A stretch of 64,000 nt of DNA, from the NCBI GenBank assembly GCA_965237895.1, contig CBDEGR010000002.1:1674001-1738000 (forward strand), read 5' to 3'. The notes beneath the pieces are model-generated. The model made no database searches and had not been told where the DNA came from. It saw nothing but the letters and a program-made list of their open reading frames with translations. This DNA comes from CBDEGR01 sp965237895. GTDB taxonomy: Bacteria; Acidobacteriota; Terriglobia; UBA7540; JAPUME01. Below are positions 18,476 through 27,448 of the stretch, piece by piece (the first letter of the stretch is position 1; each line of letters opens with the position of its first letter). The translations under genes were made by a program, and so were the position numbers.

Positions 18476-20197
18476 ATGGATTGGCATCTCAAGCGAACGT
18501 CCTCAACCGGCAGTGAGCGTCTGGCGCGGGAGGCGGGCATCTCGCTGCGTCTGGCTCGCCTGCTGGTGCTGCGCGGCATCTTGAATGCCGAGGCGGCGAC
18601 GCGTTTTCTTGAGCCGAAGCTCGCTCACCTCCATCCCCCGGAGCGGATGCGCGACCTGGGAGAAGCCGTCGAGCGCATCCGCCGTGCCGTGCGGCGACAA
18701 GAGAAAGTCCTGGTGTATGGGGACTACGATGTCGACGGCGTGACGGCCTCGGGGTTGCTGCTCTCGGTCTTGCGCGGCCTGGGAGCGCAGGCCAACTGCT
18801 TTGTTCCTAACCGGCTCCGGGACGGATACGGCGTGCGGACCGAGCGCATCGAGGAGGCCGCGGGGAGGGGCTATCAGCTCCTGATTACGGTCGATACGGG
18901 CACCAGGGATTTCGAACCCTTGGAGGCGGCCCGACAGCGGGGGCTCGATACCATCGTCGTCGATCATCACCTGCCGGGCGAATCGCTTCCCCCGGCCGTC
19001 GCGGTGCTGAATCCGCACCGAAAGGAGTGCGGATATCCGGAGAAAAATCTGACGGCCGTCGGCGTGGCCTTCAAGCTTGTGCAAGCGCTCTTGGTGGGGC
19101 AGGAGACGGACCTGAAAGGAGAACGGTTTCTCGCATGGGTGATGATCGGCACCGTTGCGGATTGCGCTCCCCTTACCGGCGAAAACCGTGTGATCGCATG
19201 TTACGGGCTGAAAGCTCTTCGTGAATCCCGGCATCCGGGCCTGCGGCAGCTTTTGCGGGTTTCCGACCTGGAGGGAAAAGATTTTGGGGTGGGGGAGATT
19301 GCCTTCCGCGTGGCGCCCAGGATCAATGCCGCGGGGCGCATGAATACGGCGCGCGACGCTTTGGATTTGTTGCTCACCTCAGACCCTGGCCGGGCTCAAG
19401 AGTTGGCCGGGAAGCTGAACCGCTTGAACGCGCAACGGCAAGGGACGGAAGAGAAGATTCTGGAAGAGGCGGTAAGGCAGGCGGAAGAGATGAGGGAAGG
19501 AGCGGGCCAAAGCGCCCTGGTGGTCGCCGCTGAGGGTTGGCACCGGGGAGTGATCGGCATCGTGGCGCAGCGCCTGGTGGAGCGCTTCGGGCAGCCGGCG
19601 TTCGTGATTTCGGTGGAAGGCGATGTGGGCTACGGGTCCGGGCGCACGGTAGCGGGTTTCCCGTTGGTGGCGGCGCTGGACCGTATGGGTCCGCTCTTTG
19701 TGAAGTACGGCGGACATGAGCAGGCCGCAGGATTGACGATTCTTCGAGAGAATATCGACCGCTTCCGGGAGCGGTTGAACGAAGAAGCCGCCCAACGGGC
19801 GGAGGTCTGCCGGCGAGCTTCACGCTCCCTGCCGGTGGACTGCGAGCTCCGTTTTTCGGAGATGGATTCGAATCTGTGGAGTGAGCTAAAGAGGCTGGAG
19901 CCGTGCGGCATCGGCAATCCGAGGCCGACTTTCTCGGCGCGGGAGCTGACGTTGCTTGCCCCGCCCCGAATCCTCAAGGAACGGCATTTGAAAATCCAGC
20001 TCGGACAGGATGGAACGACGATGGAGGCGCTCGGTTGGCGGATGGCGGGGCGCGCGGAAGAACTTCAGCCGGGCAGCCGTATGGACCTGGCCTTTCGCGT
20101 GGAGGAAAATCTGTTTCGGAACATCCGTTCGCTCCAGCTCAACATCCAAGATATAGTAGTGAAGAAAGCGGTGCAGCAGGGGTTTTGGCGTTCATGA
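18476..20197 (+). CDS. recJ: Single-stranded-DNA-specific exonuclease RecJ
   Basis: 5'-3' exonuclease of recombination and mismatch or base-excision repair. The 573 residues contain the DHH-family metal motifs YGDYDVDGVTASG (about residue 82) and VVDHHLPGE (about 160), and the DHHA1 motif GGHEQAAGLT (about 415), followed by the C-terminal OB fold. Length matches RecJ. The ATG at 18476 has GGAGGT eight bases upstream. The stop overlaps the next start in an ATGA. One motif is slightly unusual: VDTGTRDF where many RecJ proteins read VDxGIS. Confidence 0.95.
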   Translation: MDWHLKRTSSTGSERLAREAGISLRLARLLVLRGILNAEAATRFLEPKLAHLHPPERMRDLGEAVERIRRAVRRQEKVLVYGDYDVDGVTASGLLLSVLRGLGAQANCFVPNRLRDGYGVRTERIEEAAGRGYQLLITVDTGTRDFEPLEAARQRGLDTIVVDHHLPGESLPPAVAVLNPHRKECGYPEKNLTAVGVAFKLVQALLVGQETDLKGERFLAWVMIGTVADCAPLTGENRVIACYGLKALRESRHPGLRQLLRVSDLEGKDFGVGEIAFRVAPRINAAGRMNTARDALDLLLTSDPGRAQELAGKLNRLNAQRQGTEEKILEEAVRQAEEMREGAGQSALVVAAEGWHRGVIGIVAQRLVERFGQPAFVISVEGDVGYGSGRTVAGFPLVAALDRMGPLFVKYGGHEQAAGLTILRENIDRFRERLNEEAAQRAEVCRRASRSLPVDCELRFSEMDSNLWSELKRLEPCGIGNPRPTFSARELTLLAPPRILKERHLKIQLGQDGTTMEALGWRMAGRAEELQPGSRMDLAFRVEENLFRNIRSLQLNIQDIVVKKAVQQGFWRS

Positions 20198-22530
20198 AAG
20201 TGAAAGTTCAAGAGCTGGCGCGAAGGCTGAAAATAACACGGCGCATTGTGGCGGCCGCTCTCTGCGGGAGCGTACTGGCCACCGCGACGTCCCTTTGGGT
20301 CTCCTCGAGGAAAGAGGCGTCGGTTTCCGCGCCGCCGGTCGCGCTGCCGGAGAATGTTGAGCAGCAGCTCTCCGGATTCAATTTCACACGCTCGGAAGGC
20401 GGCCGCACCCTCTTCACCATCCGCTCGGAGAAGACCGTGTCCTTCAGCGACGGTGCGGCCACCGTGCTGGAAGACGTAACGGCGGAGGTCTTCGGGCGGA
20501 GCGGAGAACGTCGCGACATCTTTCGGACGGCTCGGGGCGAATACGATACTTCCTCCGGGGATTTTTTTTCCCCCGGCTGGGTGAGAATCGAGCTGGACCC
20601 TCCGGCCCCCTCGCCCGCACCCTCGGTGGATTCGGGAAATTCCTCCCACCGGAATCGGCTGAAGGTTGAAACGTCACAACTCCGTTTTTCACAAAAGTCT
20701 TCGACGGCGAAGAGCGGAGAGGAGGTCCGCTTCGAGTACGGACAGGTCCGGGGGAGGGGCCGAGGGCTTGAGTATGATTCCGAAAAGGAGTTCGTCCGGG
20801 TGAAGGAGGATGTTCGGTTGATTCTGGAGCCGCCGAAGGGAAGTGACGCGCCTTCGATTCACCTGGAAGCCGCTCATCTGGATTTCGAAAATGACAAGGG
20901 CCTGATTCGTCTTACCCCCGCCGTTCTCGGCTCTCGTGGCAAGCAGAGACTCTCTGCCCGGGAGACGCTCCTGAAGCTCGACCTGCGGGGACGTGTTCGA
21001 GAAATGGTGATGGAGGGGCCGGTCAAATTCCAGGAGCGGGCGGACGACTATTCGCTGGCCTTTCAGGCGGACCGGTTGACCGCTCGGTTCGACGCGGAAA
21101 CGCAACGGTTGGTTTCCATGGTTGCCGACCGCGTGGGGAATGCCCGTCTCGAGCAAGGGGGGCGCATCAACCGTTTCGAAGCCCGGAAGCTGAACGGTCG
21201 CTTCCACCCGGCGCGCTCCGAAGTGCTGGAAGCGGTTGCCGAGGGGGGAGCGGAATTGAGATCGGTGCTGCTTGCAGAATCGGTTTCCAGCGCGCCCCAT
21301 CCCGGAGTTGCCGGCGGCGTCCCAGGAGAAGCCAAACTCCTCCAAGCGGACCGGATGCGGTTCACCTTCCGGCCTGCGGGGGGAAGTTTGCAGCAACTTT
21401 CGGCGGAGGGAAACAGCCGCTTGGAATGGGTCGGGGACGGGCCGGAAGAATCCCGAAAATGGGTCTCAGCGCATACCTTGGCGGCAAATTTTGATGCCGA
21501 GAATCGTCTGGAGCGAATCGAGGCCACCCCGCGCGCTCGCCTGGTAATGGACCCCGGCCCCCGGGGACGCTCCCGCGGACGGCTCCCCAAGCGGACCGAG
21601 AGCGACCGCCTCTTGGCTCTTTTCGATACCTCTACGGGAACCTTGGACCGAGTACAGCAGATGGGGAATTTCCGTTACTCGGAAGGCGATCGCCGGGCGC
21701 GCGCCGAGCGGGCCGATTATTTGGAGGCGACCGGCGACATCACGTTACAGGGAAAGCCCGTCTTCTGGGACCCGGCCTCCAAGCTCTCGGCCGATGAGAT
21801 ACGAATCAACGAAACGACGGGCACGATGGAGGCGACCGGAGCGGTCCGGGGGACTCACCATCGCCCCCGGGCGGAAGGTTTTTTCTCCCGGCGGAGCCCT
21901 GCGAGTTCCGCCCCGCCGATCAACGTCATGGCCGACCGGGCCGGGGTCGGGAACGGCCGCCGGAGCGTCCGTTACGAGGGCCGGGTGCGGACCTGGCGCG
22001 GACAGGATGTGATTACATCTTCCTTTTTGGAGGTATTTCGCGGACAAAAACGCGTGCAGGCCGGGGGCGGGGTCGCGACCTCCTATCTTCGGCCGGGCAA
22101 GGGAGAAGCTTCCGGGTCAGGGACCCCGGTCACCATTTCGGCAGACTCGCTGGACTACCGTGATGAAGAAGGGACGGTCACCTATCAAGGAAACGTGCTC
22201 CTCTTGACGGAACATACCCACGTGGAGGCCGACCGGCTGGTCGTCCGGCTGGCGAGAAATGAGAAAGGGGAACCGGCCCGTATCGAGCACGCCACCGGGG
22301 AGGGACAGGTCAAGCTCCGGCAGCCGGGCCGGCGCGCCGAGGGCCGGCGCTTGGAGTATTTCCCCCGGACCGGAAAGATTGTTCTTCAAGGCGGACCTCC
22401 GGTCGCCTACGACGCCGAACGGGGCATGACGACCGGCGAGCGTTTGACCTTCTCGGTGGCCGATGATAGCATCTTCGTTTACGGGGGAGAGGATTCACGT
22501 ACCTATACGCGCCATCGCGTGGACCGATAA
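20194..22530 (+). CDS. Large LptC/LptA-like (OstA-type) LPS export protein
   Basis: Predicted periplasmic protein, inner-membrane anchored, that carries LPS between the LptB2FG pump and the outer membrane. From the ATG at 20194 it has 778 residues: one N-terminal helix (IVAAALCGSVLATATSLWVS), an LptC-like domain (GRTLFTIRSEKTVSF, GRSGERRDIFRTARGEYD) and then repeated OstA-type beta segments to the C-terminus (VNVMADRAGVGNGRRSVRYE, VTISADSLDYRDEEGTVTYQ). LptC is usually about 190 and LptA about 180 residues, so this looks like an extended fusion. lptB follows six bases downstream; recJ overlaps upstream. Confidence 0.85.
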   Translation: MKVKVQELARRLKITRRIVAAALCGSVLATATSLWVSSRKEASVSAPPVALPENVEQQLSGFNFTRSEGGRTLFTIRSEKTVSFSDGAATVLEDVTAEVFGRSGERRDIFRTARGEYDTSSGDFFSPGWVRIELDPPAPSPAPSVDSGNSSHRNRLKVETSQLRFSQKSSTAKSGEEVRFEYGQVRGRGRGLEYDSEKEFVRVKEDVRLILEPPKGSDAPSIHLEAAHLDFENDKGLIRLTPAVLGSRGKQRLSARETLLKLDLRGRVREMVMEGPVKFQERADDYSLAFQADRLTARFDAETQRLVSMVADRVGNARLEQGGRINRFEARKLNGRFHPARSEVLEAVAEGGAELRSVLLAESVSSAPHPGVAGGVPGEAKLLQADRMRFTFRPAGGSLQQLSAEGNSRLEWVGDGPEESRKWVSAHTLAANFDAENRLERIEATPRARLVMDPGPRGRSRGRLPKRTESDRLLALFDTSTGTLDRVQQMGNFRYSEGDRRARAERADYLEATGDITLQGKPVFWDPASKLSADEIRINETTGTMEATGAVRGTHHRPRAEGFFSRRSPASSAPPINVMADRAGVGNGRRSVRYEGRVRTWRGQDVITSSFLEVFRGQKRVQAGGGVATSYLRPGKGEASGSGTPVTISADSLDYRDEEGTVTYQGNVLLLTEHTHVEADRLVVRLARNEKGEPARIEHATGEGQVKLRQPGRRAEGRRLEYFPRTGKIVLQGGPPVAYDAERGMTTGERLTFSVADDSIFVYGGEDSRTYTRHRVDR

Positions 22531-22536
22531 ATACCT

Positions 22537-23265
22537 ATGCAGGTTCTTTCCACAATCGGGCTTTGTAAATCCTACCTGGGCCGCAGAGTTGTTGACGACG
22601 TCCGGATTGAGATCCGCCGCGGAGAGGTCGTCGGACTTTTAGGGCCGAACGGCGCCGGAAAAACGACGACGTTCTATATCGTCATAGGTTTGACCCCTCC
22701 CGACGCCGGACAGGTTCTCCTGGACAACGAAGAGATTACTCACCTCCCTATGTACCTGCGTGCGCGCAGCGGCATCAGCTACCTGCAGCAGGAGCCCTCC
22801 ATCTTCAAGAAGCTTACGGTGGAGGAGAACCTGCTGGCCGTGCTGGAGACGCTCCCCCTGACTGCTCATGAACGCCGCGAGCGGTTGGAGGAGCTGGTTG
22901 AGGAGTTCGGCCTGCAACAGGTGCGGCGGAGCTTCGGCTACGTGCTTTCAGGTGGGGAGCGCCGCCGAGCGGAGATTGCCCGTGCCCTGGCCATTTCACC
23001 TTCCTTTATTTTCCTGGATGAACCCTTCTCGGGTATCGACCCCCTGGCCGTCCTGGACATCCAGCGGCTGATCCACAAGCTGAAGGATGCCGGGATCGGC
23101 ATCCTGATCACTGACCACAATGTAAGAGAGACGTTGCGAGTCACCCAACGGGCCTATATCATAAGCAAGGGAAAGATTCTGCGGGCGGGCACGCCCGAGG
23201 AGTTGGGGAACGATTCCGAGGTGAGAAAGATCTACCTCGGGGACAATTTCCGGCTGGCGATGTAG
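22537..23265 (+). CDS. lptB: LPS export ABC transporter ATPase LptB
   Basis: ATPase of the LptB2FG pump that extracts LPS from the inner membrane. The 242 residues contain Walker A GPNGAGKTTTF (about 36-46), the Q-loop YLQQEPSIFKKLT, the LptB-type signature LSGGERRRAEIARAL, Walker B FIFLDEPFSGIDPLA and the H-loop ITDHNVRET. The extended signature and FSGIDP are characteristic of LptB. It follows the LptC/A-like gene by six bases and precedes rpoN, a common arrangement in Gram-negative bacteria. Confidence 0.96.
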   Translation: MQVLSTIGLCKSYLGRRVVDDVRIEIRRGEVVGLLGPNGAGKTTTFYIVIGLTPPDAGQVLLDNEEITHLPMYLRARSGISYLQQEPSIFKKLTVEENLLAVLETLPLTAHERRERLEELVEEFGLQQVRRSFGYVLSGGERRRAEIARALAISPSFIFLDEPFSGIDPLAVLDIQRLIHKLKDAGIGILITDHNVRETLRVTQRAYIISKGKILRAGTPEELGNDSEVRKIYLGDNFRLAM

Positions 23266-23341
23266 CCGGTTGGTTCCTCCAGGGATGCATCCTGCTTCGG
23301 GGGGTGAAGATTCGGCTGAAAATGCCGAATTACAAAAAGTT

Positions 23342-24787
23342 ATGGCGGATTTCGGGCCCAAACTCAGTCTCGTTCCGAAGCTGGTTCAGCGACAGATTCT
23401 GACACCCAGCTTGGTCCAGATGGTCAACGTTCTGGCCCTGAACCGGCTGGAGCTTCGGGATATGATCAACCAGGAGATGGTGGAAAATCCCATCCTGGAT
23501 GAGCTGCCGGAAAACATCCCCAGCGCGGAAGAGGCAAGGCAGCAAAAAGGTGAGAAGGCCCTGTCCCCGAACGGGGAGAACTCCGCCACCGACGGCAAAG
23601 ACCCCTTTGAAGAGATCGATTTCGGATCCTATTTCCAGGATTACCTGGACCCCGGTTACAAATCTCCTGCGGGGGAGGTTGTCGAGCGGCCTTCGTTTGA
23701 AAATTTCCTGACCAAACCCACCTCCCTGTCCGAACACCTGGAGTGGCAACTGGGTCTCACCGTTTGTGAGGAGGCACGGGCCGATGCGGGATTTTCGATC
23801 ATCGGCAACCTCAACGAAGACGGATACCTGACGACCACCTTGGCGGAGATTGCCGAATCCGAGTCGCGAAACCTGGAGGATGTGGAGGCGGCGCTGGAGT
23901 TGCTTCAAGGATTCGACCCGCTGGGGGTGGCGGCGCGTGACCTGAAAGAGACCCTGCTGATTCAGTTGAAGACTTTGGCGCCTGCGAACCAATTGGCGCA
24001 ACAGATCGTCTCCTCGCATCTTCACCAAGTGGAGAACAAGCAGTACCGCCAGATTGCGCGCGCTTTGAACCGCCCGGTGGAACTGGTGGAAAGAAGCGTC
24101 GAGCTGATTAAGAAGCTCGACCCGCGCCCGGGCCAGCGCTACAACAGTTCGCAGTCGCGGCTGATCGAGCCGGACGTCTATTTCGTCAAGGTGAGCGACG
24201 GATACCAGATTCTGGTCAACGACGACGGCCTGCCGCAGCTTCGCTTAAGCCCTTACTATCGGAAATTTTTTCGACAAGGGAAGATGACCCGCGACGTCAA
24301 AAACTACATGAAGGAACGTCTGACCTCGGCCATCCAGTTGATCAAGAACCTGGAGCAGCGGAAGCGGACGATCATCCGGGTCTGTGAAACGATTATCCGC
24401 CACCAGACGGAATTTCTGGATAAAGGGTTTGATCATCTGAAGCCGATGATGATTAAAGAAGTCGCCGAAGAGATCGGCGTCCATCCTTCGACCGTAAGTC
24501 GGGCGGTGGCCAGCAAGTATGCCCATACTCTACAAGGAGTGTTGGAACTGCGGAGATTCTTTTCCGGAGCCGTCCGCGGCCCCTCCAGTTCCGTTGTCTC
24601 TCTTGTCAGCTTGAAGAGAACGGTCAAGAAGATGATTGAAAACGAGGATTTCGCCAAACCCTTGACCGACGACCAGATTACCAAGCGATTGAACGAGATG
24701 GAAATCCGCGTGACCCGGCGGACGGTGGCCAAATACCGCGAAGATATGCGCATTCCCAGCACCCACCAAAGGCGTGTGAAAGCCTGA
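23342..24787 (+). CDS. rpoN: RNA polymerase sigma-54 factor
   Basis: Sigma factor for -24/-12 promoters that need AAA+ activators. From the ATG at 23342 it has 481 residues, close to E. coli RpoN (477). Region I is GPKLSLVPKLVQRQILTPSLV ... LRDMINQEMVENPILDEL, with an acidic region II. The DNA-binding part includes VAEEIGVHPSTVSRAVASKY, and the RpoN box is ARRTVAKYRE-like (RRTVAKYREDMRIPS). Upstream starts at 23285 (ATG) and 23270 (TTG) are open and none has a good ribosome site; region I similarity decided the choice. Confidence 0.94.
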   Translation: MADFGPKLSLVPKLVQRQILTPSLVQMVNVLALNRLELRDMINQEMVENPILDELPENIPSAEEARQQKGEKALSPNGENSATDGKDPFEEIDFGSYFQDYLDPGYKSPAGEVVERPSFENFLTKPTSLSEHLEWQLGLTVCEEARADAGFSIIGNLNEDGYLTTTLAEIAESESRNLEDVEAALELLQGFDPLGVAARDLKETLLIQLKTLAPANQLAQQIVSSHLHQVENKQYRQIARALNRPVELVERSVELIKKLDPRPGQRYNSSQSRLIEPDVYFVKVSDGYQILVNDDGLPQLRLSPYYRKFFRQGKMTRDVKNYMKERLTSAIQLIKNLEQRKRTIIRVCETIIRHQTEFLDKGFDHLKPMMIKEVAEEIGVHPSTVSRAVASKYAHTLQGVLELRRFFSGAVRGPSSSVVSLVSLKRTVKKMIENEDFAKPLTDDQITKRLNEMEIRVTRRTVAKYREDMRIPSTHQRRVKA

Positions 24788-24928
24788 TTTTTTAGGTTGG
24801 AATCGGCGTTCCCGGCGGCCGACGAATCGGTATTCGTTCCCCATTGCTTTCGGGAACCGCGCTCCAGGTGAGCCTGAAAGTCTTTCCCGTCTTTTTCCGA
24901 AGAAAGGAACCGGCTCGAGCACTCCGTT

Positions 24929-25813
24929 ATGGCCCAGGGTAGGAAATCTTCCGCCGAGAAACGGCTGGTGATCGTCACCGGCATGAGCGGGTCCGGCAAG
25001 GGCTCCGCCGCCGAGGCCCTGGAAGACCTGGGGTTTTTCTGCGCCGACAACCTTCCCGTGGACCTGATTTCCACCTTTGCCGAACTCTGCCGCCAGGCGG
25101 GAAGCAAAATTTCCAAAGCTGCCCTGGTGATCGACATTCGCGGCGGCGAAGCCTTGGAGCAGTTTCCCGCGCTTTTTAAACAACTGGGGAAAGGCCGTTG
25201 GAAGCCGATGCTGATCTTTCTAGAAGCGTCGAACGAAAGTCTCCGCCGGCGCTTTAGCGAAACCAGACGGCCGCATCCGTTGGGCGGGGAGGTGCCGCTT
25301 CTCGAAGGAATCCGTCGTGAGCGGAAGCGGCTTCGGCCGATTCGGAAACTGGCCGATGTGGTGATTGATACAACCCGCATGAACGTCCACGAGCTGCGGG
25401 CGATGATCCGGTCAAGATTCCTCAAGACGAAGCGCCAGAAATCGCTGCTGATTACGGTTCAGAGCTTCGGTTTTCGGTTCGGCGTGCCGCCGGAGTCCGA
25501 TTCGGTCTTCGATGTTCGTTTCCTTCCCAATCCCAATTATGTGCGCCACCTGAAAAAGAAAACCGGTCACGACCCTGAAGTGAAGAGCTACATTCGGTCC
25601 TTTCCACGCGCGCGTCAATCCATAGATCGTCTTCTGGGCTTGATTGTCTACCTGCTGCCGAGCTACATCCGGGAAGGGAAGAGCTACTTAACCATTTCCA
25701 TCGGCTGCACGGGGGGGCGACACCGTTCGGTGGCCATTGCGGAAGAGCTGGGAACGAGACTGGGGAAAGAGGGCTATACCTGTAAGGTGGTGGATCGGGA
25801 TCTTCATAAGTGA
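24929..25813 (+). CDS. rapZ: RNase adapter protein RapZ (YvcJ family)
   Basis: In enterobacteria RapZ binds sRNA GlmZ and guides RNase E, tuning GlmS and amino-sugar supply; elsewhere its target is unknown. The 294 residues have the P-loop TGMSGSGKGSAAEALED near residue 18, GFFCADNLPVDLI, a second nucleotide motif LIFLEASNESLRRRFSETRR, and the C-terminal domain SIGCTGGRHRSVAIAEEL. It lies 140 bases after rpoN, a conserved neighbourhood. Its downstream spacer is where the transposon inserted. Confidence 0.94.
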   Translation: MAQGRKSSAEKRLVIVTGMSGSGKGSAAEALEDLGFFCADNLPVDLISTFAELCRQAGSKISKAALVIDIRGGEALEQFPALFKQLGKGRWKPMLIFLEASNESLRRRFSETRRPHPLGGEVPLLEGIRRERKRLRPIRKLADVVIDTTRMNVHELRAMIRSRFLKTKRQKSLLITVQSFGFRFGVPPESDSVFDVRFLPNPNYVRHLKKKTGHDPEVKSYIRSFPRARQSIDRLLGLIVYLLPSYIREGKSYLTISIGCTGGRHRSVAIAEELGTRLGKEGYTCKVVDRDLHK

Positions 25814-25961
25814 AGAAGGGAGGAGCGGGCGAAGGGTTTTTTGCTGGGCCCGTCACGAACAATAACTTTTTCATTATGAATAGATTGCGCTGATGTGAGT
25901 TCCCGGAATAAGACGGAATCTCTTTCCCAAAGGGGTAGATATTCCACTGCGCCAGCCCCGC

Positions 25962-25969
25962 ACCCGCTG
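25962..25969. repeat. Left target-site duplication of the IS1-family transposon
   Basis: ACCCGCTG directly abuts the left inverted repeat and is repeated at 28398-28405. Eight bases is the usual duplication length for the IS1 family (8-9). Confidence 0.9.
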
Positions 25970-25989
25970 GGTAGTGTCTCAGTTTGATT
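25970..25989 (+). repeat. Left terminal inverted repeat (20 bp)
   Basis: Perfect complement of 28378-28397. Begins GGT, as IS1-family ends do. The match breaks at base 21. Confidence 0.92.
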
Positions 25990-26034
25990 ATTTTCGGAAT
26001 TGCACCTAGCCGGGAGGGGTGCTAAACTCGGTTC

Positions 26035-26283
26035 ATGCCTAAAGGCCCGCAAGGACAATGGAGACCGGCAGAGCCGGTCGCGTGTGCCGTGCACGCCGGG
26101 AAGATAGCGACAGGCGAGATTCAAGAGACCCACGAACCTCCAGCCCCTAAGATGCCCCTAGATGCTAGACGTGAGCGTGCCCGCAGTGGGGGCAAGGCTC
26201 GCGCCGATAAACTCAGCGCTAGGAAGCGGAAGCAGATAGCGCGAAAAGCCGCTGAAGTTAGGTGGGCTGCACGATACGTGTAA
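26035..26283 (+). CDS. Small basic protein of unknown function (transposon passenger)
   Basis: 82 residues starting MPKGPQGQWRPAE. The C-terminal 35 residues are rich in Arg, Lys and Ala (SGGKARADKLSARKRKQIAR, then KAAEVRWAA). From memory this pattern, MPKGPQGQ plus GGKARA...IAxKAAxxRW, recurs in small hypothetical proteins of many bacteria; I cannot verify it here. The charge suggests nucleic-acid binding. The gene starts 45 bases inside the left inverted repeat and overlaps the protease gene tail to tail by 26 bases. No strong promoter is visible. Confidence 0.65.
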   Translation: MPKGPQGQWRPAEPVACAVHAGKIATGEIQETHEPPAPKMPLDARRERARSGGKARADKLSARKRKQIARKAAEVRWAARYV

Positions 26284-27208
26284 GAAGCTGGTTAATATCA
26301 GTTGGCCCCGGCGGCACGTTCTTGACTAAGGCGGTGCCGAAATGGTTCTCGATTATCTTGAATGCGCGCGTGTTTGATAGTGTCTGCACGAAGCAGTGAT
26401 GTACGGTCAGGACGAGATCCTGGAGATCATGGTCGCTCTCAAGCATCTTAACTTTCAGCCCAATCTCAATGCACGTCGATGCTGGCACGTGACGTTCATG
26501 AGTCTTGTGCGTGTCCGAGTCGGTTAGCTCAGAGACAACCTTCGCTGCCTTCTCCTTCGCTCCGCTTTCACCATCAAACATCACGGATTCCAGCTGCTCA
26601 GAAACAAATGTAGTTGTCCATTCAATGGCCTGTTTGCATTGCCCCAAAAAAGTGGGGCGATACTGGCTAATGATCGGTCGCCATATCTGAAGTGAGTCTG
26701 GGTCTTCCTTATAATCCTCAAGGGCTTGCTGAAACTCGCTTATTACCCCCTGAGCTGGAATGCCGTTCAGCTGTGGGTCAATTGGGCCCAAGCTGGAATG
26801 CTTTCCCATGAGGATTTCCCTTGAACAACACGCGATCATTGTGCCAGCAGACATTGCGATCTGTGGAACGATCACACGAACGTTCGAGCCAAACATCTGG
26901 TGAAGATATCGAACGATGGTTTCGGTGGACGCTATACTGCCGCCCGGAGTGTGAAGGATGAGATCGAGGCCAAGGCTCCGGTCCATTTTATGAACGGCCA
27001 TCATGAAGCCGTTCATATCCTCGTCATTGATGTCTAGAAGCTGAATTCCCGGCTTGGACAAGAATCCAGAGTAATACGCGATGACATTTCTTTTGGTGTG
27101 GTTAAATAACTTTTCGAGATATCGCCTCCGAACAATATCTGCAGCTGCGTTCTTATGCTTCTTTGTTTCCTGAATTATTTCGCTAAGAACTTCGTTCCAG
27201 TTAGGCAT
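26258..27208 (-). CDS. SDH-type Clp-fold serine protease (transposon passenger)
   Basis: 316 residues of the serine dehydrogenase proteinase (SDH)/SppA-like Clp-crotonase fold. Visible motifs: LDLILHTPGGSIASTETIVR (about 80-99; oxyanion-hole glycines), VPQIAMSAGTMIACC (about 114-128; putative nucleophile Ser in SAGT) and GKHSSLGPIDPQLNG (about 135-149). No signal peptide or transmembrane helix is evident, so it is probably cytoplasmic. It overlaps the preceding 61-residue gene by 8 bases and has no clear ribosome site, indicating translational coupling. Substrate unknown. G+C is lower than in the host genes. Confidence 0.85.
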   Translation of the reverse strand: MPNWNEVLSEIIQETKKHKNAAADIVRRRYLEKLFNHTKRNVIAYYSGFLSKPGIQLLDINDEDMNGFMMAVHKMDRSLGLDLILHTPGGSIASTETIVRYLHQMFGSNVRVIVPQIAMSAGTMIACCSREILMGKHSSLGPIDPQLNGIPAQGVISEFQQALEDYKEDPDSLQIWRPIISQYRPTFLGQCKQAIEWTTTFVSEQLESVMFDGESGAKEKAAKVVSELTDSDTHKTHERHVPASTCIEIGLKVKMLESDHDLQDLVLTVHHCFVQTLSNTRAFKIIENHFGTALVKNVPPGPTDINQLLTRIVQPT

Positions 27209-27386
27209 TGACGATGCCAGGGGCCAGCGTGCCTTCCATCAATGCTGAGTCTGTAGTGGTGTTCTGGACAAAACGATTAGGGTTGGGTTGAGCCAAATTA
27301 GCTGGTGTAACATCTGCGTGCTCGCCAACCAGCTGGATGTATGCGGCGATTAACTCCTCCGCTGTGAATTCGTTCCTTTCACTCAT
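27201..27386 (-). CDS. 61-residue protein coupled to the Clp-fold protease
   Basis: I do not recognise a family. The protein (MSERNEFTAEELIAAYIQLV at its start) is acidic, with a predicted N-terminal helix and a polar, Asn/Thr-rich C-terminal half. The ATG at 27386 has a strong AAGGAG six bases upstream, much better than that of the protease gene it overlaps by 8 bases. It is therefore translated first and probably drives protease translation. A role as regulator, inhibitor or substrate adaptor of the protease is only a guess from the coupling. Confidence 0.65.
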   Translation of the reverse strand: MSERNEFTAEELIAAYIQLVGEHADVTPANLAQPNPNRFVQNTTTDSALMEGTLAPGIVNA

Positions 27387-27418
27387 GTGCCGCTCCTTGT
27401 CAAGGATTATGTTTTTGC

Positions 27419-27448
27419 CTTATGCGTAATAATCTTAGCACATGTCAA
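27419..27448 (-). promoter_or_regulatory. Promoter candidate for the passenger protease operon
   Basis: Minus strand: perfect -35 TTGACA (27443-27448), 18-base spacer, weak -10 CATAAG (27419-27424). The -35 box is one arm of a palindrome whose other arm is the transposase -35 box. Confidence 0.4.

Noticed and set aside
25820..25860. Rho-independent terminator after rapZ
   Set aside because: A CGGGC/GCCCG pairing exists, but the loop is long and the T-run lies inside the loop rather than after the stem.
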